Below the pieces are notes generated by a model that was given only the letters and a program-made list of their open reading frames with translations, was not told the origin of the DNA and did not search any database. A stretch of DNA of 5,504 nucleotides. Source: Candidatus Zixiibacteriota bacterium (GTDB lineage: Bacteria > Zixibacteria > MSB-5A5 > SM1-73). The stretch covers positions 1-5,504 of the forward strand of contig JAGMFA010000139.1 of assembly GCA_023127875.1 (NCBI GenBank). The letters run 5' to 3'. Of this stretch, positions 1 to 5,006 are shown piece by piece. Numbering within the stretch: the stretch's first letter is position 1; every line of letters begins with the position of its first letter. The translations under genes and the position numbers were made by a program.

Positions 1-10
1 TGGAGAGGGG

Positions 11-38
11 TTCACCCTGAAGGATTCACCCTGAAGGG
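11..38. repeat. 14-bp tandem repeat, two copies
   Basis: Two adjacent 14-base units, TTCACCCTGAAGGA (11-24) and TTCACCCTGAAGGG (25-38), differ only at the last base. Each contains the small dyad TTCA-CCC-TGAA. The array lies downstream of the sucD stop codon and may continue beyond the left window edge. No function is evident. Confidence 0.75.
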
Positions 39-69
39 GAACAAGGGGGAGAGGTTTCAACTTGAGTAT

Positions 70-92
70 GGAAAGCTAAAGCTTTCCGCTAC
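70..92 (-). repeat. REP-like hairpin R1
   Basis: On the minus strand: tag GTAG, one C, then a 7-bp perfect stem GGAAAGC/GCTTTCC around the loop TTTA (stem arms at 81-87 and 70-76). It lies 8 bases downstream of the sucD stop codon. It has the tag-stem-loop plan of the other hairpins in the window with an unrelated stem sequence. No T-run follows on the minus strand, so it is not a clear intrinsic terminator. Confidence 0.75.
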
Positions 93-100
93 ACAAGTGG

Positions 101-1150
101 TTACCTTCTCCTTTTCGTAGTCCTCTTCTTTTTTGCGGTCTTCTTTGTCGCTTTTTTCGGCTTGATAGTTACTTTTTTCTTTGCTGGCTTTTTAGCCTTT
201 TTCGATTTGGCAGTCACTTTCTTCTTAGCCGGCTTCTTAACCTTTTTCTTTTTGGCTGGTTTTTTGGCTTTTTTCGCAAGATTCTCTAATTCCGCTTTCA
301 TCAAGACAGCCACCTCAGCCGGGCTTTCTGCCACTTTGATTTTTGCCTTTTGGAAGGCGGCGACTTTTTCAGCCGCGGTGCCGCTTCCACCGGCGATAAT
401 GGCACCGGCGTGTCCCATCCTCTTACCCGGAGGGGCGGTCCTTCCCGCCACAAAAGCCACCACCGGCTTGGTCATGTTCTTCTTTATGAATTTCGCTGCC
501 TCCTCCTCATCCGTTCCTCCAATCTCACCTATTAAAACCACCGCCTTGGTCTGAGGATCTTTTTCAAACATCTCCAACACATCCAGAAATCCTGTGCCCA
601 CGATCTGATCTCCACCAGTGCCCAGGCAGGTAGACTGACCCATGCCATTTTGGGTGAGATGATACACCACCTCATAAGTTAAGGTGCCACTGCGGGAGAC
701 CACTCCCACATTACCCTTCATATGAATCTGTCCCGGCATTATCCCCACCTTGGTCACGCCTGGGGTAATCAAGCCGGGGGTATTGGGCCCAACCAATCTG
801 GTCTTTTTCTCCTTCAGATAATTATACACCTCCAGCATGTCCATGGCTGGAATGCCTTCGCTTATGCAGACCACCAGATCCATTCCCGCCTCTGTTGCCT
901 CGTAGATGGCATCCACGGCAAATTTTGAAGGAACGTAGATTACCGACGTATTAGCTTTTGTGGCATCCCTTGCTTCCTTAACCGAGTCAAAGACCGAAAC
1001 GCCTTCAACCGTTTCTCCTGCCTTCCCCGGTGTGACTCCAGCCACAATTTTTGTCCCGTAAGCAAGCATCTGCTTGGTATGAAACGCCCCATCCCTTCCG
1101 GTGATCCCCTGAACTACCACCCTAGTATTTTTGTCAATCAGTATGCTCAT
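101..1150 (-). CDS. sucD: Succinyl-CoA ligase alpha subunit with Lys-rich C-terminal tail
   Basis: Alpha subunit of succinyl-CoA synthetase, the cytoplasmic TCA-cycle enzyme that interconverts succinyl-CoA + NDP + phosphate with succinate + CoA + NTP; it binds CoA and carries the phosphorylated histidine. Visible: the N-terminal CoA-binding Rossmann segment with [11 protein letters not shown] (residues 16-25), [11 protein letters not shown] (121-131), [10 protein letters not shown] (152-161) and the active-site motif [10 protein letters not shown] (246-255), where His247 corresponds to the phosphohistidine of the family. The catalytic body ends near residue 290, the usual family length. Residues 291-349 are an extra basic tail with 30 Lys, 4 Arg and no Asp or Glu, containing KKPAKKK(K)V three times (296-304, 305-312, 320-327). 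The start ATG has a good Shine-Dalgarno sequence 6 bases upstream. Its partner sucC is upstream but separated by 842 bases containing a transposase remnant. Identity is very secure; the role of the tail is unknown. Confidence 0.97.
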   Translation of the reverse strand: MSILIDKNTRVVVQGITGRDGAFHTKQMLAYGTKIVAGVTPGKAGETVEGVSVFDSVKEARDATKANTSVIYVPSKFAVDAIYEATEAGMDLVVCISEGIPAMDMLEVYNYLKEKKTRLVGPNTPGLITPGVTKVGIMPGQIHMKGNVGVVSRSGTLTYEVVYHLTQNGMGQSTCLGTGGDQIVGTGFLDVLEMFEKDPQTKAVVLIGEIGGTDEEEAAKFIKKNMTKPVVAFVAGRTAPPGKRMGHAGAIIAGGSGTAAEKVAAFQKAKIKVAESPAEVAVLMKAELENLAKKAKKPAKKKKVKKPAKKKVTAKSKKAKKPAKKKVTIKPKKATKKTAKKKRTTKRRR

Positions 1151-1156
1151 ACAACT

Positions 1157-1163
1157 CTCCTTT
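1157..1163 (-). promoter_or_regulatory. Ribosome binding site of sucD
   Basis: The minus strand reads AAAGGAG followed by 6 bases and the ATG at 1150-1148. This strong site supports the chosen start and shows that sucD can be translated independently of the disrupted gene upstream. Confidence 0.75.
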
Positions 1164-1186
1164 TTTGATAATTTTGAGTTCCCTCC

Positions 1187-1213
1187 GGGCTGGGATAAAT
1201 TCCCAGCCCTATG
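1187..1213 (-). repeat. REP-like hairpin R2
   Basis: On the minus strand: tag CATAG overlapping a 9-bp perfect stem GGGCTGGGA/TCCCAGCCC with loop ATTTA. All 27 bases are identical to R8 (1954-1980), in the same orientation, so the two copies bracket the transposase remnant. R2 and R3 are head to head, with their tags facing each other across 16 bases that include the dyad GTGAC-GA-GTCAC (1216-1227). Confidence 0.85.
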
Positions 1214-1229
1214 GAGTGACGAGTCACCT

Positions 1230-1256
1230 CATAGTCGGAGGAATTTACCCTCCGAC
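1230..1256 (+). repeat. REP-like hairpin R3, supplies a stop codon
   Basis: On the plus strand: tag CATAG, 8-bp perfect stem GTCGGAGG/CCTCCGAC (1234-1241 and 1249-1256), loop AATTTAC. The loop bases 1245-1247 read as TAA on the minus strand and end the C-terminal reading frame of the transposase remnant. Its stem differs from that of R7 by one A-T to G-C pair change in which both arms changed. Confidence 0.85.
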
Positions 1257-1433
1257 ATAACACAAAAGATCAGTCTCGTACTTCCCTGTTGCTGAAGAGT
1301 ATTTGTAATCCTCAGGTTTACCAACTAACTCTGCTTTAACTGGGTTATAATAAATATAATTGAGTCGTTCTACAAATCCCTTTTTGTTTCTGATAACGTG
1401 ATCATAAAAACTTTCCTGCCATACTTTTGATTT

Positions 1434-1460
1434 GGGCAGGGATGAATTCCCTGCCCTATG
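1434..1460 (-). repeat. REP-like hairpin R4, inside the transposase remnant
   Basis: On the minus strand: tag CATAG overlapping a 9-bp perfect stem GGGCAGGGA/TCCCTGCCC with loop ATTCA. Compared with R2 and R8 the central stem pair is A-T instead of T-A, with both arms changed. It lies immediately before the codons for KSKVWQE of the transposase C-terminal part and is read in frame there. Confidence 0.85.
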
Positions 1461-1540
1461 ATTCTCAGATACAGGGGACAAGGACAAATTCTTTCTGTCA
1501 TAGGTCCCTAGTGGCGTGTAACATAAATTTGTTCCATATT

Positions 1541-1562
1541 GTAGTTGCCTGATTTATCAGGC
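1541..1562 (+). repeat. REP-like hairpin R5
   Basis: On the plus strand: tag GTAG, two T, 6-bp perfect stem GCCTGA/TCAGGC, loop TTTA. It forms a pair with R6 in the opposite orientation; the 57-base pair (1541-1597) begins with GTAGTTGC and ends with its exact complement GCAACTAC. This is the arrangement of a BIME, two inverted REPs with a short linker. Confidence 0.75.
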
Positions 1563-1573
1563 TACTGGTGATC

Positions 1574-1597
1574 TTGCTCAATAAATTGAGCAACTAC
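1574..1597 (-). repeat. REP-like hairpin R6, tag supplies a stop codon
   Basis: On the minus strand: tag GTAG followed directly by an 8-bp perfect stem TTGCTCAA/TTGAGCAA with loop TTTA. The TAG of the tag (1596-1594) is the in-frame stop of the N-terminal part of the transposase remnant. It is paired with R5, tags facing outward. Confidence 0.85.
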
Positions 1598-1631
1598 AAA
1601 TACCCTGAACTTTTGTTACAGTCCACTAGTT

Positions 1632-1659
1632 CATAGTCGGGGGAATTTATCCCCCGACT
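1632..1659 (+). repeat. REP-like hairpin R7, translated within the transposase remnant
   Basis: On the plus strand: tag CATAG overlapping a 10-bp perfect stem AGTCGGGGGA/TCCCCCGACT with loop ATTTA. On the minus strand it is read through in frame and encodes residues SRGINSPDY of the transposase N-terminal part, directly after the conserved helix ending NRL. Confidence 0.85.
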
Positions 1660-1953
1660 GAGACGGTTATACGTTCGAGAAAAACGACCTTTGATGTGTC
1701 GCATTACATCAGAGATGGTGTTTCTTTTGTCCGGTACTATCATTAAATGGATATGATCTGGCATCACCACAAAAGCAATAAGTAGAAAATTCAGTTTCTC
1801 CTTTGTCTCGAAAATGGTTTGGATGAAAAGCTCAGTGGCATTCTCATTTGAGAAAATTCTGGCACTTCTATAAGTTTTGCTCGTCACGAGGTGACAATAG
1901 TTCTCCAGATTGAAACGAGTGACCTTACCCATCTTCGAATTCTGCCTGTCTTA

Positions 1954-1980
1954 GGGCTGGGATAAATTCCCAGCCCTATG
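1954..1980 (-). repeat. REP-like hairpin R8
   Basis: Exact 27-base copy of R2 in the same orientation: tag CATAG, stem GGGCTGGGA/TCCCAGCCC, loop ATTTA. It lies 12 bases downstream of the sucC stop codon and 21 bases upstream of the transposase ATG, so it may affect the sucC transcript end or entry into the transposase frame. Confidence 0.85.
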
Positions 1981-1992
1981 TAGGACGCAAGA

Positions 1993-3150
1993 TTAACCTT
2001 CAAACATAGTGGTCTGCGTCATTCCCGAAAGCTGAATCGCCTTCTTCACTACCTCTTCCATGGAACTGGTAGCGGTTAGGTTTATCTCCCTTAAAATTTG
2101 TCTGGCTTTGTCTTCGTTAGTGCCGGTTAATCTCACCACAATAGGAACTTTAGGCTTAAGCTGATTGACCGCATATACGATTCCATTTGCCACGTCGTCG
2201 CACCGGGTGATTCCGCCGAAGATGTTGAAAAGGATTGCCTTCACGTTCGGATCTTGCAAGATGATGTTCATGGCATTCACCACCTTCTCCGGGTTGGAGC
2301 TTCCTCCGATGTCCAAAAAATTAGCCGGCTCAGCTCCGAATCTTTTTACCAGGTCCATCGTTGCCATGGCTAATCCGGCGCCGTTCACAATGCAACCTAT
2401 GTTGCCATCCAGTTTCACAAAGGAAAGGTCCTTCTCCCGGGCTTCGATTTCCGCTTTTTCCTCTGCATCCAGATCCCGCATCTCCTCTATTTCCGGATGC
2501 CTTGCCAGACCGGAATCGTCTATGTTTATCTTGGCATCCAGTGCCCATACTTCCCCATCTGGTGTGGTGATGAACGGATTAATCTCAGCTAAGGAGCAAT
2601 CGTTTCCGGTAAAGGCTTTATAGAGTTTCAGAATGACCGGACAGGTTTGGTTGGCGATTTTTCTGTCCGAATAAAGCAGGTAAGCTAAATTCCGTGCTTG
2701 AAAATATTGCAAGCCTAAAAGAGGGTCCACCTCTAACTTATGAATCTTCTCTGGAGTCTCGTTCGCTACCTCCTCTATGTCTATTCCTCCGGCGGCGGAG
2801 ACCATGATCACCGGCTTTTTGCTCTTCCGATCGACGATCACACCCAGATAGGCTTCGCTGGCAATGTCTTTACACTCAGTAACCAAAACCTTCTTGACGG
2901 TAAGTCCCTTGATCTCCATGCCCAGAATCTGAGAGGCCATCTCGAACGCCTCATCTGGATTATCCGCCTTCTTTATACCGCCAGCCTTGCCTCTCCCTCC
3001 CACGTGCACCTGAGCTTTTACCATGACCGGCTTATCGATCCTTGTGGCAATTTCTTTTGCTTCCTCCGGGGTGGTTGCCATCTCACCGGCGGGAAGAGGG
3101 ATGCCATATTTGGCAAATATCTGTTTAGCCTGGTATTCATGTATCTTCAT
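1993..3150 (-). CDS. sucC: Succinyl-CoA ligase (NDP-forming) beta subunit
   Basis: Beta subunit of cytoplasmic succinyl-CoA synthetase; with SucD it makes one ATP or GTP per succinyl-CoA in the TCA cycle, or runs in reverse. At 385 residues it matches the usual length of about 388. It begins with the canonical MKIHEYQAKQ. The N-terminal ATP-grasp part shows VKAQVHVGGRGKAGG (44-58, nucleotide binding), EINPF (189-193) and LDAKINIDD (204-212) with the expected metal-binding residues. The C-terminal ligase domain shows GNIGCIVNGAGLAM (249-262), FLDIGGSSNPEKV (278-290) and FGGITRCDDVANG (311-323). The glycine loop is IGGSS, where E. coli has VGGGA. The ATG has AAAGGAG 5 bases upstream. It follows the tRNA nucleotidyltransferase gene by 109 bases. 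ATP or GTP preference cannot be told from the sequence. Confidence 0.98.
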   Translation of the reverse strand: MKIHEYQAKQIFAKYGIPLPAGEMATTPEEAKEIATRIDKPVMVKAQVHVGGRGKAGGIKKADNPDEAFEMASQILGMEIKGLTVKKVLVTECKDIASEAYLGVIVDRKSKKPVIMVSAAGGIDIEEVANETPEKIHKLEVDPLLGLQYFQARNLAYLLYSDRKIANQTCPVILKLYKAFTGNDCSLAEINPFITTPDGEVWALDAKINIDDSGLARHPEIEEMRDLDAEEKAEIEAREKDLSFVKLDGNIGCIVNGAGLAMATMDLVKRFGAEPANFLDIGGSSNPEKVVNAMNIILQDPNVKAILFNIFGGITRCDDVANGIVYAVNQLKPKVPIVVRLTGTNEDKARQILREINLTATSSMEEVVKKAIQLSGMTQTTMFEG

Positions 3151-3155
3151 TATGA

Positions 3156-3162
3156 CTCCTTT
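3156..3162 (-). promoter_or_regulatory. Ribosome binding site of sucC
   Basis: The minus strand reads AAAGGAG, then 5 bases, then the ATG at 3150-3148. It supports the start giving the family-typical N-terminus MKIHEYQ. Confidence 0.75.
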
Positions 3163-3188
3163 GGTTTTACCCTCCTACTCCACACTCA

Positions 3189-3254
3189 GTCCATCGTCCG
3201 CCGACCGCAGTCCACCGCTAAAACAGGTTTTGCGGCGGACTGTGGACCGTGGAC
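3189..3254. repeat. Large imperfect inverted repeat between cca and sucC
   Basis: The arms run from GTCCA at 3189 and to TGGAC at 3254. The inner part pairs CCGC (3215-3218) and AAAA (3220-3223) with TTTT (3228-3231) and GCGG (3232-3235) around the loop CAGG. On the minus strand the first arm consists of near-heptamers GTCCACG, GTCCACA, GTCCGCC. It has no RTAG tag and no TTTA loop, so it belongs to a different repeat family from R1-R15. It starts 5 bases after the cca stop codon and could separate the cca and sucC messages, but no T-run follows. Confidence 0.65.
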
Positions 3255-3259
3255 GCTTT

Positions 3260-4648
3260 TTATTTTTGATTAGTTGAAGTGGTTGAAATATTTTTCAGAA
3301 AAAACTTCGCCTCCTTCATAAGCCTTGTTTTCTGGTTCAACTCAGGATTGTCCAGGACCAACTCCAGAAGATAATTCAATACCTGTCCCACCAGAGGGGA
3401 GGGTGGGATATTAAAGGTATCCATGATATCATTTCCCTTTACCTCCAGATCCTTTAAACCAAAGGGAGGTTTTCTCTCCAACTCCAGCCTTATCCTCTCC
3501 TCCAACTCATCCACGTCTTTTGTGCTTCCTCCCTTGCCCTGTGCCGCCACGTCAGCTCTGCGCAGTTCTAAAAGAGGAAAGACCAACTCCTCTCCCATCT
3601 TCCTGATCAGCCTCCTTACTCCCTTATCAGTTACTCCGGTGGTAAACATGTGCTTATCCACTAAAAGAGTGACCTGCTCAATAATCTGATTAGAGTAGCG
3701 CAATCTTTGCAGCACTTTCCGGGCAACCCTGGCTCCTCTTTTTTCATGCCCATAAAATGTGGCACCATCTTGGGTGGGAACTTTAGTCTCCGGCTTGGAT
3801 ACATCATGGAACAGGGCCGCCAGACGAAGCACCAGATCCCTGGGGGCAAAGTCAACAGTCATTATGGAATGTTCAAACACGTCATAGGCGTGATAGCCAC
3901 CCGGCTGATCTACTCCCACACAACCGGCTAACTCTGGCAAAATCTTTTCCAAAAGTCCCACCTTCTGCATCAATCTGAAGCCAGCGCTGGGATATTTTGC
4001 TTTTGTTAGGAGCTTGTTTAACTCCTCCTGAATTCTTTCTGCCGAGATGGTGGAAATCAAATCCGCATTCTTCTGAAGACTCTGAAGAGTCTCCTCCTCC
4101 AACTCAAATTCGAACCGGGCAGCGAACTGCACCCCTCGGAGCATCCTCAAAGGATCATCCCTAAAAGAATTGGGATTGGTGATCCTAATCAGTCTCCTTT
4201 TTATGTCCTTTCTTCCATTCAGAGGGTCCACCAGTTCTCCCGTGGATAAGTCTTCTGCCATGGCATTTATGGTGAAATCCCGGCGGGAAAGATCATCGTC
4301 CACCCGCAGGTTATGATCGTATTCCACTTTGAAATCTTTGTGCCCTGGACCGGTGCTGTATTCCTTCCGGGGCAGAGCAATATCAAATACATGCTCCCCG
4401 TTAAATTTTTTGAATGGGAGAAATTTTATCACCCCGAACGATTTTCCCACCAGATCCACCTTGCCAAATCCACTCAACAGAGAACAAAGCTCGTCTAAGG
4501 GGATTCCGGTTATCAGATAGTCCTTGTCCTTATCAGGAAGGATGGGAGATATGTATTTGTCCCGCACCGCTCCCCCCACCTCATACACCTTCCCTTTTTG
4601 CAGAATCGCCTTTATGATCTGATCACTCAATCCAGCTATCTTTTCCAT
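3260..4648 (-). CDS. cca: tRNA nucleotidyltransferase / poly(A) polymerase family protein with HD domain
   Basis: Class II template-independent nucleotidyltransferase, expected to add or repair the 3' CCA of tRNAs in the cytoplasm. Visible: YEVGGAVRD (22-30, GG motif), DKDKDYLITG (39-48) with the DxD metal-binding pair, FDIALPRKE (88-96), SRRDFTINAMA (121-131) and DDPLRMLRGVQFAARF (164-179), the nucleotide-recognition region, where many relatives have EDxxR. An HD phosphohydrolase domain follows: EHSIMT (259-264), LAALFHDVSKPETK (276-289), YGHEKRGA (299-306) and a further His at 333 (DKH). A C-terminal segment (to 462) is less conserved. The sequence alone does not distinguish CCA-adding from CC-adding, A-adding or poly(A) polymerase activity. 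The ATG has only a weak AAAGAAG upstream. The gene lies 358 bases after carbamate kinase and 109 bases before sucC. Family certain, exact activity less so. Confidence 0.9.
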   Translation of the reverse strand: MEKIAGLSDQIIKAILQKGKVYEVGGAVRDKYISPILPDKDKDYLITGIPLDELCSLLSGFGKVDLVGKSFGVIKFLPFKKFNGEHVFDIALPRKEYSTGPGHKDFKVEYDHNLRVDDDLSRRDFTINAMAEDLSTGELVDPLNGRKDIKRRLIRITNPNSFRDDPLRMLRGVQFAARFEFELEEETLQSLQKNADLISTISAERIQEELNKLLTKAKYPSAGFRLMQKVGLLEKILPELAGCVGVDQPGGYHAYDVFEHSIMTVDFAPRDLVLRLAALFHDVSKPETKVPTQDGATFYGHEKRGARVARKVLQRLRYSNQIIEQVTLLVDKHMFTTGVTDKGVRRLIRKMGEELVFPLLELRRADVAAQGKGGSTKDVDELEERIRLELERKPPFGLKDLEVKGNDIMDTFNIPPSPLVGQVLNYLLELVLDNPELNQKTRLMKEAKFFLKNISTTSTNQK

Positions 4649-4696
4649 ATACTTCTTTCAAACTCAAATCAAAATATCGCTCAGACGGCTTTGTCA

Positions 4697-4720
4697 GCCA
4701 AGCCGTGAAGGCTTGGCTAC
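4697..4720 (-). repeat. REP-like hairpin R9
   Basis: On the minus strand: tag GTAG overlapping an 8-bp perfect stem GCCAAGCC/GGCTTGGC, loop TTCAC. An outer pairing GTCA (4693-4696) with TGAC (4723-4726) can lengthen it. Same stem as R11 and R13. Confidence 0.8.
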
Positions 4721-4775
4721 GCTGACCATAAGTGGTTCCGTTTTTAAACTAAACCCATATAACCATACTTAGCGC

Positions 4776-4798
4776 GTAGCCGAGGGTTTACCCCTCGG
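4776..4798 (+). repeat. REP-like hairpin R10
   Basis: On the plus strand: tag GTAG, 7-bp perfect stem CCGAGGG/CCCTCGG, loop TTTAC. It is paired with R11 with tags outward; the 54-base unit 4773-4826 starts with CGCGTAGCC and ends with its complement GGCTACGCG. Confidence 0.85.
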
Positions 4799-4799
4799 T

Positions 4800-4823
4800 G
4801 CCAAGCCATGAAGGCTTGGCTAC
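4800..4823 (-). repeat. REP-like hairpin R11
   Basis: On the minus strand: tag GTAG overlapping an 8-bp perfect stem GCCAAGCC/GGCTTGGC, loop TTCAT. Second half of the inverted pair R10/R11, with a single base between the two hairpins. Confidence 0.85.
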
Positions 4824-4884
4824 GCGAACTTCAAATTACCCGTTTTTTAAATCAATTAAGTTTAGCAATCATCACTCAAACCGC

Positions 4885-4907
4885 GTAGCCGAGGGTTTAT
4901 CCCCCGG
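4885..4907 (+). repeat. REP-like hairpin R12
   Basis: On the plus strand: tag GTAG, stem CCGAGGG/CCCCCGG with one A-C mismatch, loop TTTAT. It begins the second copy of the R10/R11 unit: 4882-4931 matches 4773-4822 at 47 of 50 bases. Confidence 0.8.
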
Positions 4908-4908
4908 T

Positions 4909-4932
4909 GCCAAGCCATAAAGGCTTGGCTAG
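4909..4932 (-). repeat. REP-like hairpin R13
   Basis: On the minus strand: an 8-bp perfect stem GCCAAGCC/GGCTTGGC with loop TTTAT. The tag is CTAG instead of GTAG, because the base after the duplicated unit is G here instead of C. Second half of the pair R12/R13. Confidence 0.8.
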
Positions 4933-4935
4933 TGC

Positions 4936-4963
4936 TCCGGCTGGATGTTATCATCCAGCCGGA
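4936..4963. repeat. Hairpin R14, 12-bp perfect stem
   Basis: Perfect 12-bp stem TCCGGCTGGATG/CATCCAGCCGGA around the loop TTAT, the longest uninterrupted stem in the window. No RTAG tag is directly at its foot; the nearest is the palindromic CTAG shared with R13, three bases before. The inner GGATG/CATCC and the loop resemble R15. Confidence 0.8.
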
Positions 4964-4969
4964 CGGGAC

Positions 4970-4993
4970 GACGGATGATAACATCCGTCTATG
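4970..4993 (-). repeat. REP-like hairpin R15
   Basis: On the minus strand: tag CATAG overlapping an 8-bp perfect stem GACGGATG/CATCCGTC with loop TTAT. It starts 13 bases after the carbamate kinase stop codon. No T-run follows on the minus strand. Confidence 0.8.
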
Positions 4994-5006
4994 AGCAAGA
5001 AAAATC

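Larger units (their letters stand above)
1245..1932 (-). pseudogene. REP-associated tyrosine transposase (IS200-like, RAYT), disrupted
   Basis: Remnant of a single-strand-specific HUH/Y1 nuclease of the RAYT family. The N-terminal part (1932-1594, 112 residues from ATG) has the HUH motif in MPDHIHLMI (His60, His62) and the following helix HIKGRFSRTYNRL (79-91). The C-terminal part (1487-1245) is in another frame and contains KVWQESFYDHVIRN and YIYYNPVKAELV, the segment expected to carry the catalytic tyrosine, then PEDYKYSSA. An intact family member would have NRL close before VWQ; here about 200 bases containing hairpins R4-R7 separate them. The N-terminal part stops at a TAG formed by the GTAG tag of R6; R7 is translated in frame as residues 92-100; R4 is read through in the C-terminal part; the C-terminal part stops at TAA in the loop of R3. 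With HUH and Tyr in separate frames an active enzyme is unlikely. The TTG at 1487 is merely the first possible start of the C-terminal frame. Confidence 0.85.
1187..1980 (-). mobile_element. RAYT unit bracketed by identical REP-like hairpins
   Basis: A segment between sucC and sucD consists of a degraded REP-associated Y1 transposase gene bordered by two identical, directly repeated 27-base hairpins (R2 at the left, R8 at the right), with further hairpins inside. sucC and sucD are normally adjacent, so the segment is probably an insertion. The borders are inferred from the identical hairpins; no target-site duplication is seen, and none is expected for Y1 (IS200/IS605-like) enzymes. Confidence 0.6.
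4649..5006. other. Gene-free region filled by a degenerate REP-like array
   Basis: No credible coding frame lies between the carbamate kinase stop and the cca start. It contains hairpins R9-R15 (4697-4993) and two AT-rich spacers (about 4727-4772 and 4827-4881). The spacers share CCGTTTTTAAA at 4738-4748 and CCGTTTTTTAAA at 4840-4851. Together with R9/R11/R13 at 4697, 4800 and 4909, this points to tandem duplication of a module of about 103-109 bases. A promoter for cca must lie here or further upstream; no convincing -35/-10 pair was found. Confidence 0.8.

Noticed and set aside
162..554. Plus-strand open frame rich in Phe and Leu, membrane-protein-like
   Set aside because: It is the reverse complement of the Lys-rich tail and body of sucD; AAA/AAG codons read as Phe/Leu on the other strand. 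It has no recognisable family and overlaps a certain gene.
1883..1895. Dyad GTCAC-GAG-GTGAC in the transposase N-terminal part, whose octamers GTCACCTC and GTGACGAG also occur at 1216-1230 in swapped order
   Set aside because: It lies in codons for a plausible protein segment (HLVTSK), and two short matches in different order are not enough to claim a binding site.
2165..4617. Several other plus-strand open frames within sucC and cca
   Set aside because: They lie opposite well-conserved genes, have no family features and no good ribosome binding sites.
4649..4700. Promoter of cca (CTGACA about 15 bases before TATTTT on the minus strand)
   Set aside because: The spacing is short, the -10 match weak and the -35 lies in hairpin R9; not better than chance.
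4697..4993. Possible CRISPR array
   Set aside because: Repeats are short hairpins in alternating orientation with unequal spacing and variable stems, not identical direct repeats with uniform unique spacers.
4936..4993. Intrinsic terminator of carbamate kinase
   Set aside because: The stems are strong, but no run of T follows on the minus strand and tags and loops match the dispersed family. An effect on the message end is possible but unproven.
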